A DNA stretch of 64,000 nucleotides, taken from NCBI RefSeq assembly GCF_004570325.1, contig NZ_SPQO01000018.1:1-64000 (forward strand), given 5' to 3'. The stretch's first letter is position 1; each line of letters begins with the position of its first letter. The stretch is from Mycobacterium sp. PS03-16 (GTDB lineage Bacteria; Actinomycetota; Actinomycetes; Mycobacteriales; Mycobacteriaceae). The notes beneath the pieces are model-generated. The model was not told where the DNA came from. It saw only the letters and a program-made list of their open reading frames with translations, and did no database searches. The position numbers and the translations under genes are program-made. Of this stretch, positions 33,146 through 42,082 are shown piece after piece.

Positions 33146-33730
33146 GTGTCATCCGGTCAACGACGCGGCCGCTGGTCCGGCGTCCCCCTGCAGGACCGAC
33201 AGGCGCTGCGCCGGGACGAGTTGATCGCCGCCGGGGTCAACCTGCTCGGCAGCGCGGGCGGGCCGGCGCTGACCGTGCGTGCGGTGTGCCGCGAGGCCGG
33301 GCTGACCGAACGCTACTTCTACGAGAGCTTCGTCGACCGCGACGAGTTCGTCGCCGCCGTGTACGACGACGTCTGCACCCGCGCGATGTCGACGCTGCTG
33401 CACGCCGAGACCCCGCGCGACGCGGTCGAGCGGTTCGTGGCGCTGATGGTCGACGATCCCGCCCGGGGCCGGGTGCTGCTGCTGGCACCGGAATCCGAGC
33501 CGGTCCTCGCCCGCTCCGGCGCGGAGTGGATGCCGAACTTCATCGAGCTGCTGCAGCGCAAGCTGACCCGCATCACCGATCCCGCCCGCCAGGCGATGGT
33601 GGCCACCGGGCTGATCGGGGCGCTGTCGGCGCTGTTCACCGCCTACCTCGACGGCCGGCTCGCCGCGTCGCGGGAGCAGTTCATCGACTACTGCGTCGAC
33701 ATGCTCATCAGCCGCGTCTCCACGCACTGA
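33146..33730 (+). CDS. TetR-family regulator
   Basis: 194 aa from GTG 33146 with an AGGAG site 5 bases upstream. The HTH is LGSAGGPALTVRAVCREAGL, then TERYFYESFVDRDEFVAAVY. N-terminal arm MSSGQRRGRWSGVPLQ is basic. The ligand domain has TPRDAVERFVALMVDDPARG and ends LISRVSTH. Divergent from the MpaB-like gene and the likely regulator of it through the GTCAG repeat between them. Confidence 0.88.
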   Translation: MSSGQRRGRWSGVPLQDRQALRRDELIAAGVNLLGSAGGPALTVRAVCREAGLTERYFYESFVDRDEFVAAVYDDVCTRAMSTLLHAETPRDAVERFVALMVDDPARGRVLLLAPESEPVLARSGAEWMPNFIELLQRKLTRITDPARQAMVATGLIGALSALFTAYLDGRLAASREQFIDYCVDMLISRVSTH

Positions 33731-33940
33731 CCCCACCCCCACCGGGGCGTCGGAGCCGGTGCGATCGGGTATCCGCATCGGTACGCGTGCTGTTTCGGCG
33801 CTGGTCCGGCGTGTCGTGACGCGCGTGACACCGGTTGGGTCAGACTTGAATGTCACCGGAATACACAGATATATTGAGTGCAACCAACAGGTACAGATAA
33901 CTCCGACGGCTTTCCCGCACGCGAGGAGGACCCCCGCCCC

Positions 33941-34936
33941 ATGCACGAGAACCTCACCGACCTCCACCTGCTCCACGAGCTGGAGCCGGTCGTCGAAACG
34001 CTGATGAATCGGCACATGAAGATGACCAAGGACTGGAATCCGCACGATTACATCCCGTGGTCCGACGGCAAGAACTACTACGCGCTGGGCGGTCAGGACT
34101 GGGATCCGGAGCAGTCCAAGCTGTCCGAGGTCGCCCAGACCGCGATGGTCCAGAACCTCCTCACCGAGGACAACCTGCCCGCCTACCACCGCGAGATCGC
34201 GATGAACATGGGCATGGACGGCGCGTGGGGCCAGTGGGTCAACCGGTGGACCGCCGAGGAGAACCGCCACGGCATCGCGCTGCGCGACTACCTCGTCGTC
34301 ACCCGGTCCGTCGACCCGGTGCAGCTCGAGGAGCTGCGGGTCGAGCAGATGACCCGCGGCTTCTCCCCCGGCCAGAACCAGCAGGGCGACCTGTTCGCCG
34401 AGAGCCTGTTCGACTCGGTCATCTACGTGACGTTCCAGGAGCTCGCCACCCGCGTGTCGCACCGCAACACCGGTAAGGCGTGCGCCGAGCCCGTCGCCGA
34501 CCAGCTGCTGCAGCGCGTCTCGGCCGACGAGAACCTGCACATGATCTTCTACCGCGATGTGTCCGAGGCCGGGTTCGACGTCGCCCCCGACCAGGCGATG
34601 CACTCGCTGCACCGGGTGCTGCGCAACTTCAAGATGCCCGGGTTCACGGTGCCGGAGTTCCGCCGCAAGGCCGTCATCATCGCCGTCGGCGGCGTCTACG
34701 ACCCGCGGATCCACCTCGACGACGTCGTGATGCCGGTGCTCAAGAAGTGGCGCATCTTCGAGCGCGAGGACTTCACCGGCGAGGCCGCCCGCATGCGCGA
34801 CGACCTCGGCGTGCTGGTCGAGGAGCTGCAGGAGGCCTGCGAGAAGTTCGAGGTGGCCAAGGAGCGCCGGCTCGAGCGTGAGCGCAAGATGGCCGAGAAG
34901 AAGGCCAGTAAGGTGCTCGCGTCATCAGCGTCGTAG
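33941..34936 (+). CDS. desA1: acyl-ACP desaturase DesA1
   Basis: 331 aa, ATG 33941. Soluble di-iron desaturase: first metal motif EENRH at 106-110, second DENLH at 196-200, with carboxylates from LTEDN (~76) and FQELA (~166). M. tuberculosis DesA1 (Rv0824c) is needed for mycolic-acid synthesis and is essential in M. smegmatis; the TetR-type MadR is known to control desaturases in mycobacteria. The upstream region has a TATATT -10-like hexamer at 33872. The C-terminal ~45 residues (KFEVAKERRLERERKMAEKK) are highly charged. Dus follows. Confidence 0.95.
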   Translation: MHENLTDLHLLHELEPVVETLMNRHMKMTKDWNPHDYIPWSDGKNYYALGGQDWDPEQSKLSEVAQTAMVQNLLTEDNLPAYHREIAMNMGMDGAWGQWVNRWTAEENRHGIALRDYLVVTRSVDPVQLEELRVEQMTRGFSPGQNQQGDLFAESLFDSVIYVTFQELATRVSHRNTGKACAEPVADQLLQRVSADENLHMIFYRDVSEAGFDVAPDQAMHSLHRVLRNFKMPGFTVPEFRRKAVIIAVGGVYDPRIHLDDVVMPVLKKWRIFEREDFTGEAARMRDDLGVLVEELQEACEKFEVAKERRLERERKMAEKKASKVLASSAS

Positions 34937-34952
34937 CCCCGCCCGCCCAGAC

Positions 34953-34979
34953 GGCCCGATCCGGATTACGGATCGGGCC
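34953..34979 (+). terminator. perfect hairpin between desA1 and dus
   Basis: GGCCCGATCCG - GATTA - CGGATCGGGCC: an 11-bp perfect stem with a 5-base loop, 17 bases after the desA1 stop and ending 7 bases before the first canonical dus start. It could terminate or attenuate transcription after desA1, or sequester the dus start. It also encodes, in the dus frame, the LRIGP segment conserved in Dus proteins. Confidence 0.65.
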
Positions 34980-34986
34980 GCTGGCG

Positions 34987-36099
34987 TTGGCCAGTCCGGT
35001 CGTCCTGGCCCCGATGGCCGGCGTCACCAACGTCGCGTTCCGCACCCTGTGCCGGGAGTTGGAGATCGCCAAGGCCGGGACGGTCAGCGGGCTGTACGTG
35101 TGCGAGATGGTGACCGCGCGCGCGCTCGTCGAGCGGCATCCGGTCACCATGCACATGACCACGTTCGCGCCCGATGAGTCGCCGCGGTCGCTGCAGCTCT
35201 ACACCGTCGACCCGGACACGACGTACGCCGCGGCGAAAATGATCGTCGACGACGGTATGGCCGACCACATCGACATGAACTTCGGCTGCCCGGTGCCCAA
35301 GGTGACCAAGCGCGGCGGCGGGGCGGCCCTGCCCTACAAGCGGCGCCTGTTCGGCCGCATCGTGGCCGCCGCCGTGCGCGCGACCGAGGGCACCGACATT
35401 CCGGTGACGGTGAAGTTCCGCATCGGCATCGACGACGCCCACCAGACCCACCTCGACGCCGGCCGCATCGCCGCCGAGGAAGGCGCCGCGGCGGTGGCGC
35501 TGCACGCCCGCACGGCGGCGCAGCGCTATTCGGGCACCGCGGACTGGGAGCAGATCGCCGCGCTCAAGGCGCATGTGACCACCGTGCCCGTGCTGGGCAA
35601 CGGCGACATCTTCGACGCCGACGACGCGGTGGCGATGATGGACGCGACCGGATGTGACGGTGTGGTGATCGGACGTGGCTGCCTCGGCCGGCCCTGGCTG
35701 TTCGCTGAACTGTCCGCACGATTCAACGGGCGCCCGATGCCGGTGCCGCCGACCCTCGGTGAGGTTGCGCAGATCATCCGCAGGCACGGGGACTTGCTCG
35801 CGGCGCACTTCGGCGAGGACAAGGGGATGCGCGACATCCGCAAGCACGTCGCCTGGTACCTGCACGGCTTCCCCGCCGGCTCCGATCTGCGGCGTGCGCT
35901 CGCGCTGGTCAAGACCCGCGCCGAACTCGACGCCCTGCTCGGCGAGCTGGACCCCGACGTGCCGTTTCCGCCCGCGGCCACCGGCCCCCGGGGGCGCCAG
36001 GGGTCCGCGGCGTCGGTGTCGCTCCCGGAGGGGTGGCTGACCGATCCCGACGACTGCACCGTGCCCGCCGGTGCGGACATGATGCATTCCGGCGGCTGA
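34987..36099 (+). CDS. dus: tRNA-dihydrouridine synthase (DusB-type)
   Basis: 370 aa from TTG 34987, the only ATG/GTG/TTG codon available in frame after the stop at 34909. FMN TIM-barrel: VLAPMAGVTNVAFRTLCREL at the N-terminus, IDMNFGCPVPKVTKRGGGAA with the catalytic Cys (~104), and KFRIGIDDAHQTHLD. Dus enzymes reduce uridines in the tRNA D-loop. The start is doubtful: the upstream in-frame codons encode SGLRIGPLAL, which Dus proteins normally keep (E. coli DusB begins MRIGQYQL), so the true start is probably a non-standard codon upstream. Position matches Rv0823c. Confidence 0.88.
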   Translation: MASPVVLAPMAGVTNVAFRTLCRELEIAKAGTVSGLYVCEMVTARALVERHPVTMHMTTFAPDESPRSLQLYTVDPDTTYAAAKMIVDDGMADHIDMNFGCPVPKVTKRGGGAALPYKRRLFGRIVAAAVRATEGTDIPVTVKFRIGIDDAHQTHLDAGRIAAEEGAAAVALHARTAAQRYSGTADWEQIAALKAHVTTVPVLGNGDIFDADDAVAMMDATGCDGVVIGRGCLGRPWLFAELSARFNGRPMPVPPTLGEVAQIIRRHGDLLAAHFGEDKGMRDIRKHVAWYLHGFPAGSDLRRALALVKTRAELDALLGELDPDVPFPPAATGPRGRQGSAASVSLPEGWLTDPDDCTVPAGADMMHSGG

Positions 36100-36100
36100 G

Positions 36101-36180
36101 GTATCTCAGACCGAGACGTTCTCGAGACGTTCGCCGGGTGGCTGTCTCACAGGATGTCTCAGTACGATATGGGTCTCGTC
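36101..36180 (+). promoter_or_regulatory. cluster of GAGAC/GTCTC repeats before the LCP gene
   Basis: Within 80 bp are two tandem CGAGACGTTC copies (36112-36121 and 36123-36132, 11-bp period), two TGTCTCA copies (36143-36149 and 36155-36161, 12-bp period) and a final GTCTCGTC at 36173. Direct repeats with ~11-bp spacing are how OmpR-type regulators bind in mycobacteria. A TACGAT hexamer at 36163 is a possible -10. Confidence 0.45.
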
Positions 36181-36309
36181 GCAGCAGGCTTCGGTGGCGG
36201 AGCCGTCTATGTGCTGCTACAAGACTATGAGCGCAGAACGGTGCGCACCGCGCCGAGTCATCGGCGCGCGAGGAGAGCTTTGACGGAGTCGGAGGCCGCG
36301 AGGACATGA
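36169..36309 (+). CDS. putative upstream small ORF coupled to the LCP gene
   Basis: 46 aa, ATG 36169: MGLVAAGFGGGAVYVLLQDY, then ERRTVRTAPSHRRARRALTE and a short tail. A hydrophobic start is followed by a basic stretch. Its TGA (36307-36309) overlaps the LCP gene ATG at 36306 (ATGA), the standard coupling geometry. There is no strong ribosome site, and the ATG is close to the candidate -10 at 36163, so it may be leaderless or an accident. It fills most of the 206-bp gap between dus and the LCP gene. Confidence 0.35.
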   Translation: MGLVAAGFGGGAVYVLLQDYERRTVRTAPSHRRARRALTESEAART

Positions 36310-38456
36310 GTGACGGCGACAACGCCACTCCTGACCGTCGGCGACCGCAGGGACCCGACTCGGACAACGAATGGCTTACCCGATCCCCCCGGCGAACTCC
36401 AGGCGCCGCGCCGTGGGAGCGCCAGCCGGATCCCGAAGACGCCGCGGACGCTGCGGACTCCGGGCACGCCGCGTCCACGGGCAGCCACACCGACGGCGGG
36501 CTGACCGTCGCTGATCTCATCGCGAAGATGGCCGGGGAAGGCGGGACGCCCGAGACCGGGAAACGCCGCCGGGCCGAGCCGGAGCCCGAGTCGGGCAGGC
36601 GTCGGCGCGCCGAACCCGAACCCGAGCCGGAAGCCGAACCGGAAGCCGTCGAACCGCCCGCGCCGCCGACCGAGATCATCGACGCGATCGTCGATCCGAT
36701 CCCGGAGCCGCGGGAATTGCCGGGCCCGAATCCGGACCGGGAGGACACCGAGATCATCCCGGCCGCCGTCGGGGCCTACCGGGACGATCTGCCCGCGCTG
36801 ACCGTCGAGTACCGCGACGAGCGTCCGCTGCCGGTGCGTTTCGGCGACCCCGCGCCGGTCATTCACGAGGCGCCCCGGCGCCGCCGCCGCACCGCGATGG
36901 TCGTCGGCCGTGCCGCCGCCGCGCTGCTGGCCGTGCTCGCGCTGGTCCTCACCGGCGGCGCCTGGCAGTGGCAGTCGTCGAAGAACAACAGCCTCAACAA
37001 GGTGTCCGCGCTGGACCAGGACTCCCGCGACATCGTCGACCCGAATGCGCAGTTCGGGGACGAGAACTTCCTGATCGTCGGCGTCGACAGCCGCATCGGC
37101 GAGAACAGCGACATGGGTGCGGGCACCACCGACGACGCGGCGGGCGCCCGGTCCGACACCGTCATGCTGGTGAACATCCCCGCCAACCGGAAACGGGTGG
37201 TCGCGGTGTCCTTCCCGCGCGACCTGTCGATCGATCCGATGGAATGCGAACCGTGGGACCCGCAGACCGGGGCGTACGGGCCGATCACCGATCCGGAATC
37301 CCCGATGTACGGGCGCGAGACCGTCTACACCGAGTACAAGCTGAACTCCGCGTACGCGGTGGGCGGGCCGAAGTGTCTGGTGAAGGTGGTCCAGAAGCTG
37401 TCCGGCCTGTCGGTCAACCGCTTCATGGCCGTCGACTTCGCCGGTTTCGCCAAGATGGTGGACGCGCTCGGCGGCGTCGAGGTGTGCAGCACCACCCCGC
37501 TCGAGGACTACGAGCTGGGCACGGTCCTCCCCACCGCCGGCCGCCAGATGGTCGACGGGCACACCGCGCTGAACTACGTCCGCGCCCGTCAGGTCACCAC
37601 GGAGATCAACGGCGACTACGGTCGCATCAAACGCCAGCAGCTGTTCCTGTCGTCGCTGCTGCGCTCGCTGATCTCCAAAGAGGTGTTCTTCTCGCTGTCC
37701 AAGTTGAACAACGTGGTCAACATGTTCATCGACGACAGCTACGTCGACAACATCGACACCCGCGACCTGGTCACCCTCGGCCAGTCGATCCAGGGCGTGA
37801 ACGCGGGCCGGATCTCGTTCGTCACCGTCCCCACCACCGGCTACGCCGACGAGTGGGGCAACGAGACGCCGCGCACCGACGACATGAAGGCGCTGTTCAG
37901 CGCGATCATCACCGACAGCCCGCTGCCCGGGGAGAAGAACGCCGACAACACCCCCGTGCCCGGCACGCCCGAGTCGTCGACCTCGCAGACGTCCACCCCG
38001 CAGACTTCGCCCGCACCGGCCGACGAGGCCGCGGCGCACCTGGTCGACGCCGTCACCACCGCACCGGGCGACGTGACCGTGCAGGTGTCGAACTCCACCG
38101 GGCAGGACGGCCTCGGCGCGACCACCGCCGATGCGCTGCAGCAACACGGCTTCAACGTCACCACCCCCGACGACTATCCGAGCGCGCTCGACACCACCAC
38201 GGTCTTCTTCTCCCCCGGTAACGAGGAGGCCGCCGCGACGGTCGCGTCGTCGTTCGCGAACCCGACCATCGAGAGCGTGACCGGGATGGGTGACGTCGTG
38301 CAGGTGGTGCTCGGCAGTGATTTCCAGTCCGTCGCGGCCCCCACCCCGAGCGGTTCCCCGGTGCAGGTGAACGTGTTACACGGCGCCGACAGCACGCCCG
38401 CACCACTGCCCGAGGACCTCAACGTCACCAACGCCGCGGACACCACCTGCGAGTGA
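36306..38456 (+). CDS. LytR-CpsA-Psr (LCP) ligase with C-terminal LytR_C domain
   Basis: 716 aa. A long acidic Pro/Glu-rich cytoplasmic N-terminus (RRRAEPEPESGRRRRAEPEP) leads to a membrane helix at ~198-217 (AAALLAVLALVLTGGAW). The LCP domain follows: FLIVGVDSRIGENSD, SDTVMLVNIP, VSFPRDLSIDP, NSAYAVGGPKCLVKVV, FAGFAKMVDALGGVEVC and NYVRARQVTTEINGDYGRIK. After a Thr/Ser/Pro linker comes a LytR_C domain (VQVSNSTGQDGLGATTADAL). LCP enzymes attach arabinogalactan to peptidoglycan; Rv0822c is the counterpart. Start ATG overlaps the stop of the small ORF. Confidence 0.92.
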   Translation: MSDGDNATPDRRRPQGPDSDNEWLTRSPRRTPGAAPWERQPDPEDAADAADSGHAASTGSHTDGGLTVADLIAKMAGEGGTPETGKRRRAEPEPESGRRRRAEPEPEPEAEPEAVEPPAPPTEIIDAIVDPIPEPRELPGPNPDREDTEIIPAAVGAYRDDLPALTVEYRDERPLPVRFGDPAPVIHEAPRRRRRTAMVVGRAAAALLAVLALVLTGGAWQWQSSKNNSLNKVSALDQDSRDIVDPNAQFGDENFLIVGVDSRIGENSDMGAGTTDDAAGARSDTVMLVNIPANRKRVVAVSFPRDLSIDPMECEPWDPQTGAYGPITDPESPMYGRETVYTEYKLNSAYAVGGPKCLVKVVQKLSGLSVNRFMAVDFAGFAKMVDALGGVEVCSTTPLEDYELGTVLPTAGRQMVDGHTALNYVRARQVTTEINGDYGRIKRQQLFLSSLLRSLISKEVFFSLSKLNNVVNMFIDDSYVDNIDTRDLVTLGQSIQGVNAGRISFVTVPTTGYADEWGNETPRTDDMKALFSAIITDSPLPGEKNADNTPVPGTPESSTSQTSTPQTSPAPADEAAAHLVDAVTTAPGDVTVQVSNSTGQDGLGATTADALQQHGFNVTTPDDYPSALDTTTVFFSPGNEEAAATVASSFANPTIESVTGMGDVVQVVLGSDFQSVAAPTPSGSPVQVNVLHGADSTPAPLPEDLNVTNAADTTCE

Positions 38457-38495
38457 GCCCGCAGCAACATCACAGCAGCGTTGCCGCAGGTGGCA

Positions 38496-38556
38496 TTCAC
38501 CGTCAGTTCACCTGCGCCATCGTGACGTCGCCCGCCGCTACCTCTAGGCTTGGTTC
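38496..38556 (+). promoter_or_regulatory. leaderless phoY2 promoter with Pho-box-like repeats
   Basis: TTCACC occurs at 38496-38501 and 38507-38512 (11-bp period), matching the direct repeat pattern bound by RegX3. TAGGCT at 38545-38550 is a TANNNT -10 and lies 6 nt before the ATG at 38557, so the message is predicted to start at or within a base of the ATG (leaderless). Confidence 0.6.
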
Positions 38557-39225
38557 ATGCGAACCGCGTACCACGAGCAACTAGAGGCCCTCACCGAACA
38601 GCTCGGTGAGATGTGCGGCCTGGCGGGCGGCGCGATGGAACGCGCGACCCAGGCCCTGCTGCAGGCCGACCTCGTTCTGGCCGAGCAGGTCATCTCCGAC
38701 CACGACCAGATCGCCGCGATGAGCGCGCGCGCCGAGGAGGCGGCGTTCGTGCTGCTGGCGCTGCAGGCGCCGGTCGCCGGCGACCTGCGGTCGGTCGTCA
38801 GCTCCATCCAGATCGTCGCCGACGTCGACCGGATGGGCGCCCTGGCGCTGCACGTCGCCAAGATCGCCCGGCGCCGGCACCCCCAGCACGTGCTGCCCGA
38901 AGAGGTCAACGGCTACTTCGCCGAGATGGGCCGGGTGGCGGTCGAGCTGGGCAACGCGGCCAAGGAGGTGCTCGAGACCCGCGACCCCGAGAAGGCGGCC
39001 CGCATCCAGGAGGAAGACGATGCGATGGACGATCTGCACCGCCACCTGTTCACGGTGCTGATGGACCGGGAGTGGAAGCACGGCGTGACCGCGGCGGTCG
39101 ACGTGACGCTGCTGAGCCGGTTCTACGAGCGCTTCGCCGACCACGCCGTCGAGGTCGCGCGTCGGGTGATCTTCCAGGTCACCGGCAGTTACCCGGCCGA
39201 GGAGGTCATCGCGACGCCGCGCTGA
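38557..39225 (+). CDS. phoY2: PhoU-family phosphate regulator PhoY2
   Basis: 222 aa with two PhoU three-helix repeats; signatures [60 protein letters not shown] and [20 protein letters not shown]. PhoU proteins dampen the SenX3-RegX3 response when the Pst transporter senses phosphate. It is convergent with the pstB end of the pst operon, from which it is separated by a bidirectional terminator. Its promoter has RegX3-type repeats, giving a feedback loop. Confidence 0.95.
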   Translation: MRTAYHEQLEALTEQLGEMCGLAGGAMERATQALLQADLVLAEQVISDHDQIAAMSARAEEAAFVLLALQAPVAGDLRSVVSSIQIVADVDRMGALALHVAKIARRRHPQHVLPEEVNGYFAEMGRVAVELGNAAKEVLETRDPEKAARIQEEDDAMDDLHRHLFTVLMDREWKHGVTAAVDVTLLSRFYERFADHAVEVARRVIFQVTGSYPAEEVIATPR

Positions 39226-39240
39226 CCCCGCGAACACGAG

Positions 39241-39268
39241 AATGGCCCCCGCCGAGGCGGGGGCCATT
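39241..39268. terminator. bidirectional terminator between phoY2 and pstB
   Basis: AATGGCCCCCGCC paired with GGCGGGGGCCATT, a perfect 13-bp stem with a 2-base apparent loop, followed by TT on the plus strand. It serves both convergent operons. Confidence 0.85.
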
Positions 39269-39282
39269 TTCTGTTGGTGTGA

Positions 39283-40059
<777 letters not shown>

Positions 40060-40069
40060 TGGAGGTCTC

Positions 40070-40987
40070 CTAAACCTTCTTGGGGGCGAAGAATTTCGCG
40101 AGGAACCGCGCGCCGATGTTGAGCAGCGCGATGAGGACGATCAGGGTGAACGCCGCACCCCAGAGGCGGTCGGTGGGCACCGGGTTGGCACCGGCGCCTG
40201 CGGAGACCTGGTCGTACATCATGCCCGGCAGCGAACCCATGAAGCCGCCGAAGATGTCGAAGTTCATGGCTTGGGCGTAGCCCACCAGGATCAGCAGCGG
40301 CGCCGTCTCACCCATCACGCGGGCCAGCGCCAGCATGATGCCGGTGACGATGCCCGACAGCGCCGTCGGGATCACGATGGCCGAGATGGTCTTCCACTTC
40401 GGCACGCCCAGCGCGTAACTGGCCTCGCGCAGGTCCATCGGGACGATGCGCAGCATCTCCTCGGTGGAGCGCACGATCACCGGGATCATCAGCAGCACCA
40501 GCGCCAGCGACACCGCGAAGCCGGAACGCTCGAAGCCCAGCGTCGCCACCCACAGCGCGTAGATGAACAGCGCGGCCACGATCGACGGCACACCGGTGAG
40601 GATGTCGACCATGAACGTCGTGATCTTGCCCAGCCGGGTGCCGCCGCCGTACTCGACGAGGTAGATGCCGACGAACACACCGATCGGGATCGAGATCAGC
40701 GCGCACACCAGCCCCTGCAGCAGGGTGCCGATGATGGCGTGGTAGGCACCGCCGCCGGCCGCGAACGCGGTCATGCCGGCCTGCGAGTTGAACCACCAGG
40801 TGCTCGAGGTCACCGCGCCGAAGCCCTTGACGAGCACCGTGACCAGCACCCACACCAGCGGAATGACGGCGACCAGGACCGACAGCGTCACCAGCACGGT
40901 CGCGAGGTTGTTGGTGAATTTCCGCCGTCCGCTGACGCCCTGGAACGTGGGGACCTTGACGGGACGGTCCAGTGCTGAGGTCGTCAT
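40070..40987 (-). CDS. pstA: phosphate ABC transporter permease PstA
   Basis: 305 aa, six predicted membrane helices; the first is [23 protein letters not shown]. The EAA-type cytoplasmic loop that docks on PstB is [20 protein letters not shown] (~213-232). [20 protein letters not shown] and [20 protein letters not shown] are PstA-typical. Its start ATG 40987 overlaps the pstC stop (ATGA). Confidence 0.95.
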   Translation of the reverse strand: MTTSALDRPVKVPTFQGVSGRRKFTNNLATVLVTLSVLVAVIPLVWVLVTVLVKGFGAVTSSTWWFNSQAGMTAFAAGGGAYHAIIGTLLQGLVCALISIPIGVFVGIYLVEYGGGTRLGKITTFMVDILTGVPSIVAALFIYALWVATLGFERSGFAVSLALVLLMIPVIVRSTEEMLRIVPMDLREASYALGVPKWKTISAIVIPTALSGIVTGIMLALARVMGETAPLLILVGYAQAMNFDIFGGFMGSLPGMMYDQVSAGAGANPVPTDRLWGAAFTLIVLIALLNIGARFLAKFFAPKKV

Positions 40988-42033
40988 GAGGCAGACCTGT
41001 CCTTTCCGGCGACCGCGGCACGGGCCAGCGAGTTCACCACGAACGTCAGGATGAACAGCACCAGGCCCGCCGCGATGTAGGCGCCCGCCTTGTACTGGTC
41101 GTTGAACTCGGAGGCCGCCGCCGCGATGAGGCTGGCGAACGTGTAGCCGCCGTCGAAGAGCGACCAGCCGAAGGCGGCCTGCGTACCGCGCAGGATGATG
41201 AGCAGCGCGATGGTCTCACCGAGCGCGCGGCCCAGGCCGAGCATCGCGCCGCTGATGTAGCCGGACATACCGAACGGCAGCACGGTGGTGCGCACGACCT
41301 CCCAGCGGGTGGCGCCCAGCGCCAACGCGGCCTCGATCTGGCCGCGCGGCGTCTGGACGAACACCTCGCGGGTGACCGCGGTGATGATCGGGAGGATCAT
41401 CACCGCCAGCACGATGCCTGCGGTGAAGATGGTGCCGCCGCCGGCCACCGACGCGGTGCCGGTCTGGAACAGGAACAGCCAGCTCAGGTTCTCGTTGAGC
41501 CACACCGCGAACGGCCGCAGCACCGGGGCCAGCACGTACAGGCCCCAGACGCCGTAGATGATCGACGGCACCGCGGCGAGCAGGTCCACCATGTAACCCA
41601 GCGGACCGGACACCCGCCGCGGCGCGTACTGCGTGAGGAAGATCGCGATGCCCAGCGCGACCGGCATGGCCAGCACAAGCGCGAACACCGAGACGAACAC
41701 CGTCACCTGCAGCAGGTCGAAGATGCCGAACTGCATGGCGGAGGTGTCGGTGGTGACCCAGTTCCCGCCGTAGAGGAAGAAGTTCTCCTCGTTGCGCATC
41801 AGGGCGGGAACTGCGCGCCACACCAGGAAGAACCCGATCGCGGCGATCAGGGCGACGACGAAGAGGCCCGAACCCTCCGACAACCACCGGAAGATGCGGT
41901 CCCCCGGGCGGACCTTGGCACCCCGCCCGGGGTCGGTGGAGATGGGCTCCGGCTCGGGGAAGGGCGCAGAGATCGCCGCGCCCGACCCCGCTTCAGTTGG
42001 ATTCGGTTCTGTCACATCGACCCTGTCGGTCAT
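40984..42033 (-). CDS. pstC: phosphate ABC transporter permease PstC
   Basis: 349 aa with a ~45-residue soluble N-terminus (VRPGDRIFRWLSEGSGLFVV begins the first helix) and six membrane helices. The docking loop is IEAALALGATRWEVVRTTVL (~243), and YMVDLLAAVPSIIYGVWGLY is the PstC family mark. It lies 49 bp after pstS and overlaps pstA. The N-terminal extension is Pro/Glu-rich. Confidence 0.95.
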   Translation of the reverse strand: MTDRVDVTEPNPTEAGSGAAISAPFPEPEPISTDPGRGAKVRPGDRIFRWLSEGSGLFVVALIAAIGFFLVWRAVPALMRNEENFFLYGGNWVTTDTSAMQFGIFDLLQVTVFVSVFALVLAMPVALGIAIFLTQYAPRRVSGPLGYMVDLLAAVPSIIYGVWGLYVLAPVLRPFAVWLNENLSWLFLFQTGTASVAGGGTIFTAGIVLAVMILPIITAVTREVFVQTPRGQIEAALALGATRWEVVRTTVLPFGMSGYISGAMLGLGRALGETIALLIILRGTQAAFGWSLFDGGYTFASLIAAAASEFNDQYKAGAYIAAGLVLFILTFVVNSLARAAVAGKDRSAS

Positions 42034-42082
42034 CGCTGTCGCATCCCATCCTCGCCGCAGTGTTGCTTTTCCGCCAGGGGAA

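Noticed and set aside
38580..39270. Large minus-strand ORF opposite phoY2
   Set aside because: Composition and coding pattern match the shadow of phoY2; no ribosome site or family match.
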